The position numbers and the translations under genes are program-made. From Pseudoalteromonas gelatinilytica (lineage in GTDB: Bacteria > Pseudomonadota > Gammaproteobacteria > Enterobacterales > Alteromonadaceae), in contig NZ_LRRU01000020.1 of assembly GCF_001641615.1 (NCBI RefSeq), positions 516,525-580,524 on the forward strand: a stretch of 64,000 nt of DNA, given 5' to 3'. Position 1 is the stretch's first letter, and the number at the start of each line of letters is the position of its first letter. The notes under the pieces were generated by a model. That model was given only the letters and a program-made list of their open reading frames with translations. It made no database searches and had not been told where the DNA came from. Shown in pieces: positions 27,680 through 36,651 of the stretch.

Positions 27680-29965
27680 ATGAACCAACAGCTATCTGTA
27701 AGCAAACGTGACGGCCGTAAAGAGTCACTTGATCTAGATAAGATCCATCGCGTGATCGCTTGGGCCGCAGAAGGTCTTGATAATGTGTCTGTCTCACAAG
27801 TTGAATTAAAATCTCATATTCAATTTTATGACGGCATTCGCACCGATGACATTCATGAAACAATCATCAAAGCTGCAGCTGATCAGATCTCTAAAGATAC
27901 GCCTGATTACCAGTACCTTGCTGCTCGCTTAGCTGTATTCCATTTACGTAAAAAAGCATATGGCCAATTTGAGCCACCACGCTTATACGATCACATCACG
28001 AAATTAGTTGAAGACAAGCGTTATGATCAACACCTATTAGTTGATTATACCGAGCAAGAAATTGACGAGTTAGATGCTTACATCGATCACAACCGTGACT
28101 TAAACTTCAGCTACGCTGCTGTTAAGCAACTTGAAGGTAAGTATTTAGTTCAAAACCGTGTTACTGGCGAAATTTACGAAAGTGCACAGTTTTTATATAT
28201 CTTAGTGGCTGCAAGCTTATTCTCTGATTATCCAAAAGAGACACGTCTTGATTACATCAAGCGTTTTTACGATGCAGTATCGACATTCAAGATTTCATTA
28301 CCAACACCAATTATGGCAGGTGTGCGTACACCAACACGTCAGTTCAGTTCATGTGTATTAATTGAATGTGGTGATAGCCTAGATTCTATCAATGCAACAT
28401 CGTCTGCGATTGTTAAGTATGTTTCACAACGTGCAGGTATTGGTATCAATGCCGGTCGCATTCGTGCGCTAGGTAGCCCAATTCGTAACGGCGAAGCGTA
28501 CCACACTGGCTGTATCCCGTTTTATAAACACTTCCAAACAGCAGTTAAAAGCTGTTCTCAAGGTGGTGTACGTGGCGGCGCAGCAACCCTATTCTACCCA
28601 CTATGGCACTTAGAAGTTGAAAACTTACTTGTGCTTAAGAATAACCGTGGTGTTGAAGACAACCGTGTTCGTCACCTTGACTACGGTGTACAGTTCAACA
28701 AATTAATGTATAGCCGTTTAATCAAAGACGATTACATCACATTATTTAGCCCGTCAGATGTACCGGGTTTATACGATGCGTTCTTTGAAGATCAAGCCAA
28801 ATTTGATGAGCTATATGTTAAGTACGAACAAGATGAGTCTATTCGTAAAAAGCGTATTAAAGCGATTGAGTTATTCTCAATGTTCGCACAAGAGCGTGCG
28901 AGCACAGGTCGTATCTACTTACAAAACGTTGACCACTGTAATACGCACAGCCCGTTCATCTCGACTGTGGCGCCAATTCGTCAATCTAACTTATGTTTAG
29001 AGATTGCATTACCGACTAAGCCGCTAAGCAATGTAATGGATGAAGAAGGTGAAATTGCACTATGTACGCTTTCAGCGTTTAACTTAGGTGCTATTGAGTC
29101 ATTAGATGAATTAGAAGAGCTTGCTGAACTTGCTGTTCGTGCCCTTGATAACTTACTTGATTTCCAAGACTACCCTGTTCCTGCAGCTAAAAACGCAACA
29201 ATGGGTCGTCGTACGCTAGGTATCGGTGTAATCAACTTTGCTTACTACTTAGCGAAGAATGGTAAGCGTTACTCAGATGGCAGCGCAAACGCACTAACTC
29301 ACAAAACATTTGAAGCAATTCAATATTATCTAATGAAAGCATCAAATGAGTTAGCAAAAGAGCGCGGTGCGTGTCCTAAATTTAACGAGACAACGTATTC
29401 TCAAGGCATTATGCCAACAGATACTTACAAACGTGACCTAGATCAGTTCTGTAATGAACCACTTCACTTAGATTGGGATTCATTACGTGCAAGCATTCAA
29501 GAGCACGGTATGCGTAACTCAACGCTATCTGCCCTTATGCCTTCAGAGACATCATCACAAATCTCTAACGCAACAAATGGTATTGAGCCACCACGTGGTC
29601 ATATCAGCGTTAAAGCAAGTAAAGATGGTATCTTAAAGCAAGTAGTGCCAGATTATGAAAATCTGAAAGATAACTACGAGCTACTGTGGGATATTCCTTC
29701 AAACGATGGTTACCTACAACTTGTTGGTATTATGCAAAAGTTCGTTGACCAAACGATTTCTGCTAACACTAACTATGATCCATCTAAGTACGAAGGCGGT
29801 AAAGTACCTATGAAGGTGCTATTAAAAGACCTACTGACTGCTTACAAACTTGGTGTTAAAACCCTGTACTATCACAACACGCGTGACGGTGCATCGGATG
29901 CTCAAGATGAGCTAACACCAGAGGTGGAAGATGATGGTTGTGCAGGCGGCGCTTGTAAAATCTAA
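27680..29965 (+). CDS. nrdA: Class Ia ribonucleoside-diphosphate reductase, alpha subunit
   Basis: At 761 residues it has exactly the length of E. coli NrdA. An N-terminal ATP-cone (KRDGRKESLDLDKIHRVI) binds the allosteric nucleotide. The active-site region contains SSCVLIECGDSLDS and the Asn-Cys-Glu-type motif QSNLCLEIALPT. The C-terminal redox pair is in DGCAGGACKI, so electrons come from thioredoxin or glutaredoxin. It makes dNDPs with NrdB. It is the first gene of nrdA-nrdB-yfaE, behind NrdR and DnaA boxes. AAGGAA upstream of the ATG is rather distant (about 14 bases). Confidence 0.98.
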   Translation: MNQQLSVSKRDGRKESLDLDKIHRVIAWAAEGLDNVSVSQVELKSHIQFYDGIRTDDIHETIIKAAADQISKDTPDYQYLAARLAVFHLRKKAYGQFEPPRLYDHITKLVEDKRYDQHLLVDYTEQEIDELDAYIDHNRDLNFSYAAVKQLEGKYLVQNRVTGEIYESAQFLYILVAASLFSDYPKETRLDYIKRFYDAVSTFKISLPTPIMAGVRTPTRQFSSCVLIECGDSLDSINATSSAIVKYVSQRAGIGINAGRIRALGSPIRNGEAYHTGCIPFYKHFQTAVKSCSQGGVRGGAATLFYPLWHLEVENLLVLKNNRGVEDNRVRHLDYGVQFNKLMYSRLIKDDYITLFSPSDVPGLYDAFFEDQAKFDELYVKYEQDESIRKKRIKAIELFSMFAQERASTGRIYLQNVDHCNTHSPFISTVAPIRQSNLCLEIALPTKPLSNVMDEEGEIALCTLSAFNLGAIESLDELEELAELAVRALDNLLDFQDYPVPAAKNATMGRRTLGIGVINFAYYLAKNGKRYSDGSANALTHKTFEAIQYYLMKASNELAKERGACPKFNETTYSQGIMPTDTYKRDLDQFCNEPLHLDWDSLRASIQEHGMRNSTLSALMPSETSSQISNATNGIEPPRGHISVKASKDGILKQVVPDYENLKDNYELLWDIPSNDGYLQLVGIMQKFVDQTISANTNYDPSKYEGGKVPMKVLLKDLLTAYKLGVKTLYYHNTRDGASDAQDELTPEVEDDGCAGGACKI

Positions 29966-29984
29966 TTAAATTAATAACATAACA

Positions 29985-30008
29985 AAAGCGGGCTCATTAG
30001 CCCGCTTT
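29985..30008 (+). terminator. Hairpin between nrdA and nrdB
   Basis: A perfect 10-bp stem (AAAGCGGGCT / AGCCCGCTTT) with loop CATT lies in the 70-base gap. No T-run follows directly, so it probably attenuates or stabilises, adjusting nrdB relative to nrdA, rather than stopping all transcription. Confidence 0.55.
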
Positions 30009-30035
30009 GTCCTGACTGTTTTTTGAGTAATCACT

Positions 30036-31166
30036 ATGTCATATACAACTTTTAGCCGAAATCATAATAACCAATTACAAGAACCGATGTTTTTCGGCCA
30101 AACGGTAAACGTGTCACGTTACGACCAACAAAAGTACCCTATCTTCGAGAAGCTAATTGAAAAACAATTATCGTTCTTTTGGCGCCCTGAAGAGGTTGAC
30201 GTAAGTAAAGACCGTCTTGACTTCCAAGCGTTACCAGAGCACGAAAAACACATCTTTTTAAGTAACTTAAAATATCAAACATTACTTGATAGTGTACAAG
30301 GTCGCTCGCCTAACGTTGCGTTACTACCAATTGTGTCTATTCCTGAACTTGAAACATGGATAGAAACATGGGCATTCAGTGAAACCATTCACAGCCGTTC
30401 ATACACGCACATTATTCGTAACGTGACGCAATCGCCAGAGCTTATCTTTGATGACATCGTAAGTAACGAGAAAATCAGTGAGCGTGCGGATGCCGTGACT
30501 AAATACTACGATGACTTAATCAACATGATTTCTGTTTACAACCTGTACGGTGAAGGTAAACATGTGATCAACGGTGAAGAAGTTAAGGTCAACCTTTTTG
30601 ATCTTAAAAAGCAACTTTACCTTGCGATGATGTCGGTTAACATTCTTGAAGCGATTCGCTTCTACGTTAGTTTTGCTTGTTCATTTGCGTTCGCAGAACG
30701 TGAATTAATGGAAGGTAATGCAAAAATCATCAAGCTAATCGCGCGTGATGAAGCATTGCACTTATCTGGTACGCAACACATCTTAAACATCATGCAAGAA
30801 GGTAAAGACGACCCAGAAATGGCAATCGTTGCTGCACAATGCCGTGAAGAAGCGATCCAGATGTTTAAAGAGGCCGCTGAACAAGAAAAAGATTGGGCTG
30901 AGTATCTATTTAAAGATGGTTCAATGATCGGTCTTAACAAAGATATCTTATGTCAATACGTTGAATACATTACAAATGCACGTATGACTGCGGTAGGTTT
31001 GCCAGCTCAATTTGAAAGTAAGAGTAACCCTATTCCTTGGATTAACTCATGGTTAGTATCTGACAATGTTCAGGTTGCGCCACAAGAAGCTGAAATCAGC
31101 TCTTACCTAGTTGGCCAAATTGATTCACAAGTTGATGCATCAGATTTTGGTGACTTCGACCTGTAA
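30036..31166 (+). CDS. nrdB: Class Ia ribonucleoside-diphosphate reductase, beta subunit
   Basis: The 376-residue small subunit, the same length as E. coli NrdB, holds the diferric-tyrosyl radical. Iron ligands are visible in the motifs around [13 protein letters not shown] (Glu, His) and [16 protein letters not shown] (Glu, His). The C-terminal tail ([13 protein letters not shown]) is the part that docks into NrdA. The stop overlaps the start of yfaE (TAATG), so the cofactor-maintenance ferredoxin is translationally coupled. Confidence 0.98.
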   Translation: MSYTTFSRNHNNQLQEPMFFGQTVNVSRYDQQKYPIFEKLIEKQLSFFWRPEEVDVSKDRLDFQALPEHEKHIFLSNLKYQTLLDSVQGRSPNVALLPIVSIPELETWIETWAFSETIHSRSYTHIIRNVTQSPELIFDDIVSNEKISERADAVTKYYDDLINMISVYNLYGEGKHVINGEEVKVNLFDLKKQLYLAMMSVNILEAIRFYVSFACSFAFAERELMEGNAKIIKLIARDEALHLSGTQHILNIMQEGKDDPEMAIVAAQCREEAIQMFKEAAEQEKDWAEYLFKDGSMIGLNKDILCQYVEYITNARMTAVGLPAQFESKSNPIPWINSWLVSDNVQVAPQEAEISSYLVGQIDSQVDASDFGDFDL

Positions 31167-31438
31167 TGAGCGCGAATACCACTGCACAGGTTATCCTTGC
31201 AGGAACAGACAGCCAGGATCTTGATTTTGATTCTGGCTGTTCATCTCTCCTTGAATGCCTAGAACAACACAAAATAGATGTCCCCTACCAATGCCGTGAA
31301 GGTTATTGTGGCGCATGCCGTGCAAAATTAGTTGAAGGTGATGTGAGCTACAATCAAGAGCCACTTGCGTTTGTTCGAACAGGTGAAGTGTTACTGTGCT
31401 GTAGTAAACCCAATGGTAAGGTGAAAATAGAACTTTAA
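31166..31438 (+). CDS. yfaE: 2Fe-2S ferredoxin YfaE (NrdB cofactor maintenance)
   Basis: The 90-residue plant-type ferredoxin has the cluster motif CREGYCGACRAKL and the fourth Cys in VLLCCSKP. In E. coli YfaE reduces NrdB to maintain and assemble the diferric-tyrosyl cofactor. It overlaps the nrdB stop codon by one base. Its TAA overlaps the stop codon of the convergent yaeQ in a shared TTAA, so the two genes end in the same four bases. Confidence 0.95.
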   Translation: MSANTTAQVILAGTDSQDLDFDSGCSSLLECLEQHKIDVPYQCREGYCGACRAKLVEGDVSYNQEPLAFVRTGEVLLCCSKPNGKVKIEL

Positions 31439-31962
31439 TGCCACACAAGTTCATTTGTTTGGTAGAAGTTTTCTTTGTCTGACACACTCACTGTTTGTTG
31501 ATCTATGGTTACATCCCACTGTAAGTTCTTCGTTAAATGACTCGCCAATTGCTCAATAAAGTTGTCATCAAAAGCAATTAAATGGCTATTATTTATCAGC
31601 TCTAGTTGATGCTCATACTCTTGTAACCATTCATGGTTTAGCGTCGTAACAACCCATAATTCATCCACGCGTTTCGCTATTTTATTGAGCTGCACAATAT
31701 CTGGTTGGTCAACAGCTAGCCAGGTTTGATAATGATCATCCAACGCTTTTATTGACACATCAGGTTCAGAATCGCTATGGCTTGTATTCAAAATGGCCGA
31801 TTCATTATGAGAAAACAAGCAATAACTTAATAGTTTAAGTACAAAATGCTGATAGCTTTCACGACGACCACAGGCCGTAGTAAACACCTCTTTGTGATTA
31901 CGATGTGCTCTTAAATCAGCAATCGTAAAATTTGCTTTAAACACCCTATTTTTATCAGACAT
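31435..31962 (-). CDS. yaeQ: YaeQ family protein
   Basis: The start MSDKNRVFKANFTIADLRAH, a central SEPDVSIKALDDHYQTWLAVDQP and the segment KIAKRVDELWVVT match YaeQ, a PD-(D/E)XK-fold protein. The core Glu-Pro-Asp...Asp pattern resembles the catalytic acids of that nuclease fold. YaeQ's biological role is unsettled; an early link to RfaH function was later doubted. I placed the start at the second possible codon (ATG, 175 residues). A GTG six codons earlier is possible, and neither has a strong ribosome-binding site. Confidence 0.85.
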   Translation of the reverse strand: MSDKNRVFKANFTIADLRAHRNHKEVFTTACGRRESYQHFVLKLLSYCLFSHNESAILNTSHSDSEPDVSIKALDDHYQTWLAVDQPDIVQLNKIAKRVDELWVVTTLNHEWLQEYEHQLELINNSHLIAFDDNFIEQLASHLTKNLQWDVTIDQQTVSVSDKENFYQTNELVWH

Positions 31963-32031
31963 AAGAGTTGGCCATCTCACTGTAACAGTCTAAGTATAGT
32001 GTATGGTGTTAAAATCGCGACATAAGGTAAA

Positions 32032-32044
32032 GTTATAGTATAAC
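32032..32044. promoter_or_regulatory. Zur-type operator, upstream copy
   Basis: GTTATAGTATAAC is a perfect 6-1-6 palindrome matching the core of the gammaproteobacterial Zur box (GTTATAnTATAAC). It lies just upstream of the -35 element of the TonB-dependent receptor. Confidence 0.7.
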
Positions 32045-32048
32045 GTTA

Positions 32049-32084
32049 TTGCAGTTAAAAAATTGCGGTGTTATATTATATCAC
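32049..32084 (+). promoter_or_regulatory. Promoter of the TonB-dependent receptor with overlapping second Zur-type operator
   Basis: A -35 TTGCAG (32049-32054) and a -10 TATATT (32072-32077) have the ideal 17-base spacing. GTGTTATATTATATCAC (32068-32084), a near-palindrome one base off the Zur core, covers the -10 box. Zinc-loaded Zur binding here would block RNA polymerase. Confidence 0.65.
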
Positions 32085-32113
32085 AACACTCAACAACAAA
32101 CTTAGAAGTAGTA

Positions 32114-34507
32114 ATGATGAAGCAACTTTCAATTCTTTCTAGTGCTGTTGCCGCTGCGCTGTTTTCTCAATCAACAATGGCTGCTGTGATCACAGGTCAA
32201 GTATTAGATAAAAACCAACAACCTATCAGTAATGCCGAAATACACGTACATGGTAAATCGCAATCTGTTGTCACCGATACACAAGGTCAATTTAAAATTG
32301 ATGTAGACAACAAAGGCCAGCTGCACATTAGTAAAGACAATTACATTGATAAACGCGTTGCTATCAACGGTGAAAATCAAAACCTGGTTGTTACACTTAC
32401 CCCAACCTCAGTTGAGACTGTGGTTGTTTATGCCTCTGCACTTCATAAAAATAGCCTTGAAATGATTTCACCAGTGAATGTTTTAGCCGGTGATGAACTA
32501 AAAGATAAGGCAAAACCAACTCTAGGCGAAACACTCAAAGGATTACCAGGCGTTAATGCCAGTTACTTTGGCCCAGTATCTTCGAGCCCGATTATTCGTG
32601 GCTTAGATGGTCCACGTGTTAAAATCACTCAAAATGGTCTTGATAGCAGCGATGCATCTCGTATTGGTCCAGATCACGCAACATCGAACGACAGCTTAGC
32701 AGCTGAGCAAATCGAAGTACTTCGCGGCCCAGCTACCCTACTTTATGGCTCTGGCGCAATTGGTGGTGTGGTTAACGTAGTTGATAACCGTATTCCTACC
32801 GATAACATTGACACTTTAACCGGTGCTGCTCAGTACACTCACGATACAGTATCAAATACCAACACCTATGCTGCAAAACTTGAAACCGGTAACGATGGCT
32901 TCAACTTCCATTTTGATGGTACTAAGCGTAAAGGCCATGACTACAAAACACCAACATTCGAGCTTCCTGAGGAGCACGATGAACATGAAGGTGAAGATCA
33001 TGAAGAGCACGAAACAGCTAACAGTGTTGAAAACACCTTTATCGATAGCCAAAATGTAAACTTTGGTACCAGCTATGTGGGTGAACACCTGACCTTAGGT
33101 GTATCTTATGGTCGTATCGAAACTGACTATGGTATTCCAGCACATGAACACCACCATCATGAAGAAGAAGCGGCTGATCATGATGAAGAAGAACATGAAG
33201 AGTCTGTTTTTGCACAATTAGAGCAAGATCGTTGGCAAGGTTACATGAGCTATGCGCTGCATGATAATTGGATTGAAAATATCTCATTACGTGTTGGTTA
33301 CACTGACTATAAACATGCTGAAATTGAAGATGGTGCTGTTGGTACTGTGTTTTCAAACAAAACCACAGAAGCACGTGCCACTGTTGAGCATAAATTAGGT
33401 CTTTGGCACGGTATGGCAGGTTATCACTACACGGAATCAGACTATGATGCAGATGGTGAAGAAGCCTTTACACCTGCAAGTGTGACAAAATCAAATGCAT
33501 TATTCATGCTTGAAGAGCGTCAATTTGGTGATGTTACCGTTGAATTAGGTGCACGACTTGAAGATTACCAAATCGACTCTGCAGTTAGCATGGCTGAACA
33601 TCATCATGATCATGAAGCAGAAGAAGAAGATCACGATGAAGAAGAAGCAGAAATCATTAACTACAGTGAAGATTTCACTAACCTTAGCTTATCTGCAGGC
33701 GCAATTTGGCAGTATCAAGAAGGCCAAAGTGTTGCTTTAAGTGTATCTCGTTCTGAGCGTGCGCCGCTAAGTGCTGAATTACTATCAAATGGTGTTCATA
33801 TTGCAACAGGCACTTATGAACTAGGTCTTGGCTATCATATCGAAGACGGTGAAATTCATTTTGAACCTGAAGATATCAAACAAGAAACATCAACCAACTT
33901 TGATTTAAGTTTCCGTCGTTTTATTGGTGACTTTGGTTATACCGTTAACTTTTTCTATAACGATATTGAAAACTACTATTACCAGCAGAATACGGGCTTA
34001 GCCTTTGATGAAGATAATGGCTTAACCAGTCAAGCTGATGCTGATGAAGATGCGATGGCGGTTTATCAGTTTACTAGTAAAGACGCAAAACTATACGGTA
34101 TTGAATTTGATGTGCACTATCAAGTCACACCAAGTGCCCTAGTTAAAGTATTTGGCGATTCAACAACCGCTAAGCTAAAAGATGATGAAGGTTACTTACC
34201 GCGTATTCCGGCTAATAAACTAGGCTCGGAATTACAGTACACAGTAGCGGATTGGCAATTTAGCCTAACAGGCACTCATTACTTTGAGCAATCTGACATC
34301 ACTGCGTATGAAACAAAAACAGATGGTTACACATTGTTTGATGCATCAGCTAACTACCAACTTGATTTAGGCCCTGTTGATACACAGCTTTATATTAATG
34401 TTGACAACTTAACCGATGAATTAGGTTTCGTACACAGTTCATTCATTAAAGAAAAAGCACCATTACCTGGTCGTAACTTCAGCTTGGGTATTCGCGGTTA
34501 TTTCTAA
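32114..34507 (+). CDS. TonB-dependent outer-membrane receptor, probably for zinc (ZnuD-like)
   Basis: A 797-residue precursor has a signal peptide (MMKQLSILSSAVAAALFSQSTMAA). It is followed by a carboxypeptidase-regulatory-like domain (residues about 25-95), a plug domain (about 115-230, including RGLDGPRVKITQNGLDSSDAS) and a 22-strand-type beta-barrel ending in Phe (GIRGYF). Three barrel loops carry His/Glu/Asp clusters, near residues 286-300, 344-363 and 495-513 (for example HEHHHHEEE), as in zinc receptors of the ZnuD type. Two Zur-type palindromes precede it. I placed the start at ATG 32114; ATG 32117 is equivalent, and the earlier TTG lies inside the promoter. Receptor identity is firm; zinc as substrate is inferred. 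Confidence 0.92.
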   Translation: MMKQLSILSSAVAAALFSQSTMAAVITGQVLDKNQQPISNAEIHVHGKSQSVVTDTQGQFKIDVDNKGQLHISKDNYIDKRVAINGENQNLVVTLTPTSVETVVVYASALHKNSLEMISPVNVLAGDELKDKAKPTLGETLKGLPGVNASYFGPVSSSPIIRGLDGPRVKITQNGLDSSDASRIGPDHATSNDSLAAEQIEVLRGPATLLYGSGAIGGVVNVVDNRIPTDNIDTLTGAAQYTHDTVSNTNTYAAKLETGNDGFNFHFDGTKRKGHDYKTPTFELPEEHDEHEGEDHEEHETANSVENTFIDSQNVNFGTSYVGEHLTLGVSYGRIETDYGIPAHEHHHHEEEAADHDEEEHEESVFAQLEQDRWQGYMSYALHDNWIENISLRVGYTDYKHAEIEDGAVGTVFSNKTTEARATVEHKLGLWHGMAGYHYTESDYDADGEEAFTPASVTKSNALFMLEERQFGDVTVELGARLEDYQIDSAVSMAEHHHDHEAEEEDHDEEEAEIINYSEDFTNLSLSAGAIWQYQEGQSVALSVSRSERAPLSAELLSNGVHIATGTYELGLGYHIEDGEIHFEPEDIKQETSTNFDLSFRRFIGDFGYTVNFFYNDIENYYYQQNTGLAFDEDNGLTSQADADEDAMAVYQFTSKDAKLYGIEFDVHYQVTPSALVKVFGDSTTAKLKDDEGYLPRIPANKLGSELQYTVADWQFSLTGTHYFEQSDITAYETKTDGYTLFDASANYQLDLGPVDTQLYINVDNLTDELGFVHSSFIKEKAPLPGRNFSLGIRGYF

Positions 34508-34524
34508 TCGCTTTAAATGGTTAT

Positions 34525-34563
34525 AAAAAAACCCTTTCACTTTAAAAGTGAAAGGGTTTTTTA
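34525..34563 (+). terminator. Intrinsic terminator of the TonB-dependent receptor
   Basis: Arms of about 15 bases (AAAACCCTTTCACTT / AAGTGAAAGGGTTTT) with a very short AT loop are flanked by A- and T-runs. Confidence 0.9.
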
Positions 34564-34594
34564 TTAAGTTTAGAAACTTAATAGATTAGCTATT

Positions 34595-34756
34595 ATACCA
34601 ATTCGCTTAATTAAGTAGTCTATTTTGAGGCAATGAAACCTCGTTGATAACAAGGCAAAAATTTCGTTATTTAGTTGTTCTAAATCAGAAATTTTTAACG
34701 CCGTTAGCGACAGGTTTAATCCCTCAAAATGATTAAGTATTATTGCGGATTGGTAT
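34595..34756. repeat. 162-bp palindromic intergenic repeat (MITE-like)
   Basis: The ends are inverted repeats: ATACCAATTCGC on the left, and GCGGATTGGTAT on the right, the reverse complement of ATACCAATCCGC. Inner blocks also pair across the centre: ATTTTGAGG with CCTCAAAAT, AAACCT with AGGTTT, and AAAAATTTC with GAAATTTTT. The whole element can therefore fold into one long imperfect hairpin. There is no open frame, and the right end stops on the first base of the glnS stop codon. A left-end relic lies at 37770-37792. Confidence 0.8.
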
Positions 34757-36423
34757 TAGCCTTTTTGTTCAATCTTCGCCCATGAATCACGAAGACCCAC
34801 AGTTTGATTGAATACTAATGAGTCGGCTTTGTTATCACGACAGAAGTAACCCATACGTTCAAACTGGAAGCCCTGCTCTGCTTGTGCATTAACAAGTGAC
34901 GGTTCAAGTTTCGCGTTAGCAAGAACCACAAGTGATTCAGGGTTTAACGTTGCATTGAAGTCTTCAGCAGCAGCTGGGTTTGGTACGTTGAATAAGCGGT
35001 CGTATAAACGAACTTCTGCAGTGATTGACTCACTCGCTGAAACCCAGTGAATAACACCTTTAACTTTACGACCATCGCTCGGGTTTTTACCCAGTGTTTC
35101 TGGATCGTATGAGCAGAAAATAGTCGTGATTTCACCGTTTTCGTCTTTTTCAACGCGTTCAGCTTTAATTACATAAGCACCACGTAAACGTACTTCTTTA
35201 TCAAGTACTAAACGTTTGAACTTGTTGTTTGCTTCTTCACGGAAATCTTCACGCTCGATATACAGTTCACGAGTGAAAGGCACATCACGGCGACCCATTT
35301 CTTCTTTATTAGGGTGGTTTGCTACAGATAAAGTTTCTACTTTATCTGCATCATAGTTTTCGATAACAATCTTCACCGGATCAAGAACAGCCATTGCACG
35401 CGGTGCATGCTCATTAAGATCTTCACGGATACACGCTTCAAGCATACCCATTTCAACCATGTTTTCTTGCTTGGTGATACCGATGCGAGAACAGAATTCA
35501 CGTACTGATGCAGGTGTATAACCGCGACGACGCAAACCAGCAATTGTGGGCATACGCGGATCGTCCCAGCCTTCAACATGACCATTAACCACTAAGTCGT
35601 TTAATTTACGCTTAGACATAATCGTGTATTCAAGGTTTAAACGTGAAAACTCGATTTGTTGAGGATGACATTCAAGGCTGATGTTATCTAATACCCAATC
35701 GTATAAACGACGGTTATCTTGGAACTCAAGAGTACATAATGAATGTGTGATACCTTCTAACGCATCAGAGATACAGTGCGTGAAGTCATACATTGGGTAG
35801 ATGCACCACTTGTCACCCGTTTGGTGATGATGTGCAAAACGTACACGGTATAAAATCGGGTCACGTAAAACGATAAACGAGCTAGCCATATCGATTTTCG
35901 CACGCAGTACACACTCGCCTTCTTTGAATTCACCATTACGCATTTTTTCAAAAAGCGCTAAGTTTTCTTCAATCGGTGTATCACGGTAAGGGCTGTTTTT
36001 ACCTGGCTCTTTTAATGTACCACGGTATTCACGTGCTTGCTCTGGTGACAAGAAACACACATACGCAAGGCCTTTTTCGATTAGCTCAACAGCATAGCCG
36101 TATAACGCATCGAAATAGTTAGATGAATATTTGATTTCACCATCCCACTGGAAACCTAACCACTGCACATCTTCTTTAATTGAGTTTACGTAATTAATGT
36201 CTTCTTTTTCTGGATTAGTATCATCAAAACGTAAATTACAAAGACCTTGATAATCTTTGGCAATACCAAAGTTTAAGCAAATCGACTTTGCATGACCAAT
36301 GTGTAAGAAACCGTTTGGTTCTGGTGGAAAACGCGTGTGCGTAGTCGCATGCTTACCGCTTGCGAGATCTTCATCGATACGCGTTCTAATAAAGTTACTT
36401 GGGCGATTCTCAATTTCCGCCAT
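34756..36423 (-). CDS. glnS: Glutaminyl-tRNA synthetase
   Basis: The 555-residue class I aminoacyl-tRNA synthetase has the HIGH-type motif [15 protein letters not shown] (HIGH near residue 40) and the KMSKS-type motif [11 protein letters not shown] (MSKRKL). It charges tRNA-Gln directly with glutamine. I placed the start at [15 protein letters not shown], which gives the E. coli length and has AGAGGA upstream. An ATG nine codons earlier lacks a ribosome-binding site. A palindromic repeat abuts the stop codon in place of an ordinary terminator. Confidence 0.97.
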   Translation of the reverse strand: MAEIENRPSNFIRTRIDEDLASGKHATTHTRFPPEPNGFLHIGHAKSICLNFGIAKDYQGLCNLRFDDTNPEKEDINYVNSIKEDVQWLGFQWDGEIKYSSNYFDALYGYAVELIEKGLAYVCFLSPEQAREYRGTLKEPGKNSPYRDTPIEENLALFEKMRNGEFKEGECVLRAKIDMASSFIVLRDPILYRVRFAHHHQTGDKWCIYPMYDFTHCISDALEGITHSLCTLEFQDNRRLYDWVLDNISLECHPQQIEFSRLNLEYTIMSKRKLNDLVVNGHVEGWDDPRMPTIAGLRRRGYTPASVREFCSRIGITKQENMVEMGMLEACIREDLNEHAPRAMAVLDPVKIVIENYDADKVETLSVANHPNKEEMGRRDVPFTRELYIEREDFREEANNKFKRLVLDKEVRLRGAYVIKAERVEKDENGEITTIFCSYDPETLGKNPSDGRKVKGVIHWVSASESITAEVRLYDRLFNVPNPAAAEDFNATLNPESLVVLANAKLEPSLVNAQAEQGFQFERMGYFCRDNKADSLVFNQTVGLRDSWAKIEQKG

Positions 36424-36651
36424 AGGAGCATAATCCTCTGAATATTGCATGGTGACAAAACTACTGCATTATTACAAAAACAAACCCTAACATACAGTAG
36501 TTGAACCATGTTTATTGAAGATAATAAGTCGATTCTTGAATACATAGTTCACAGACTGGACAAAATCGGTAAAAAAATTGTTCTAACGCAATAAAATGAT
36601 CATTGACTAGCGATATAGTGCCGTCAGTTTCATTACCAATAAGGAAAAAAG

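Noticed and set aside
32063..32113. Earlier TTG start for the TonB-dependent receptor
   Set aside because: It falls between the -35 and -10 boxes and would place 17 extra residues before a perfect signal peptide.
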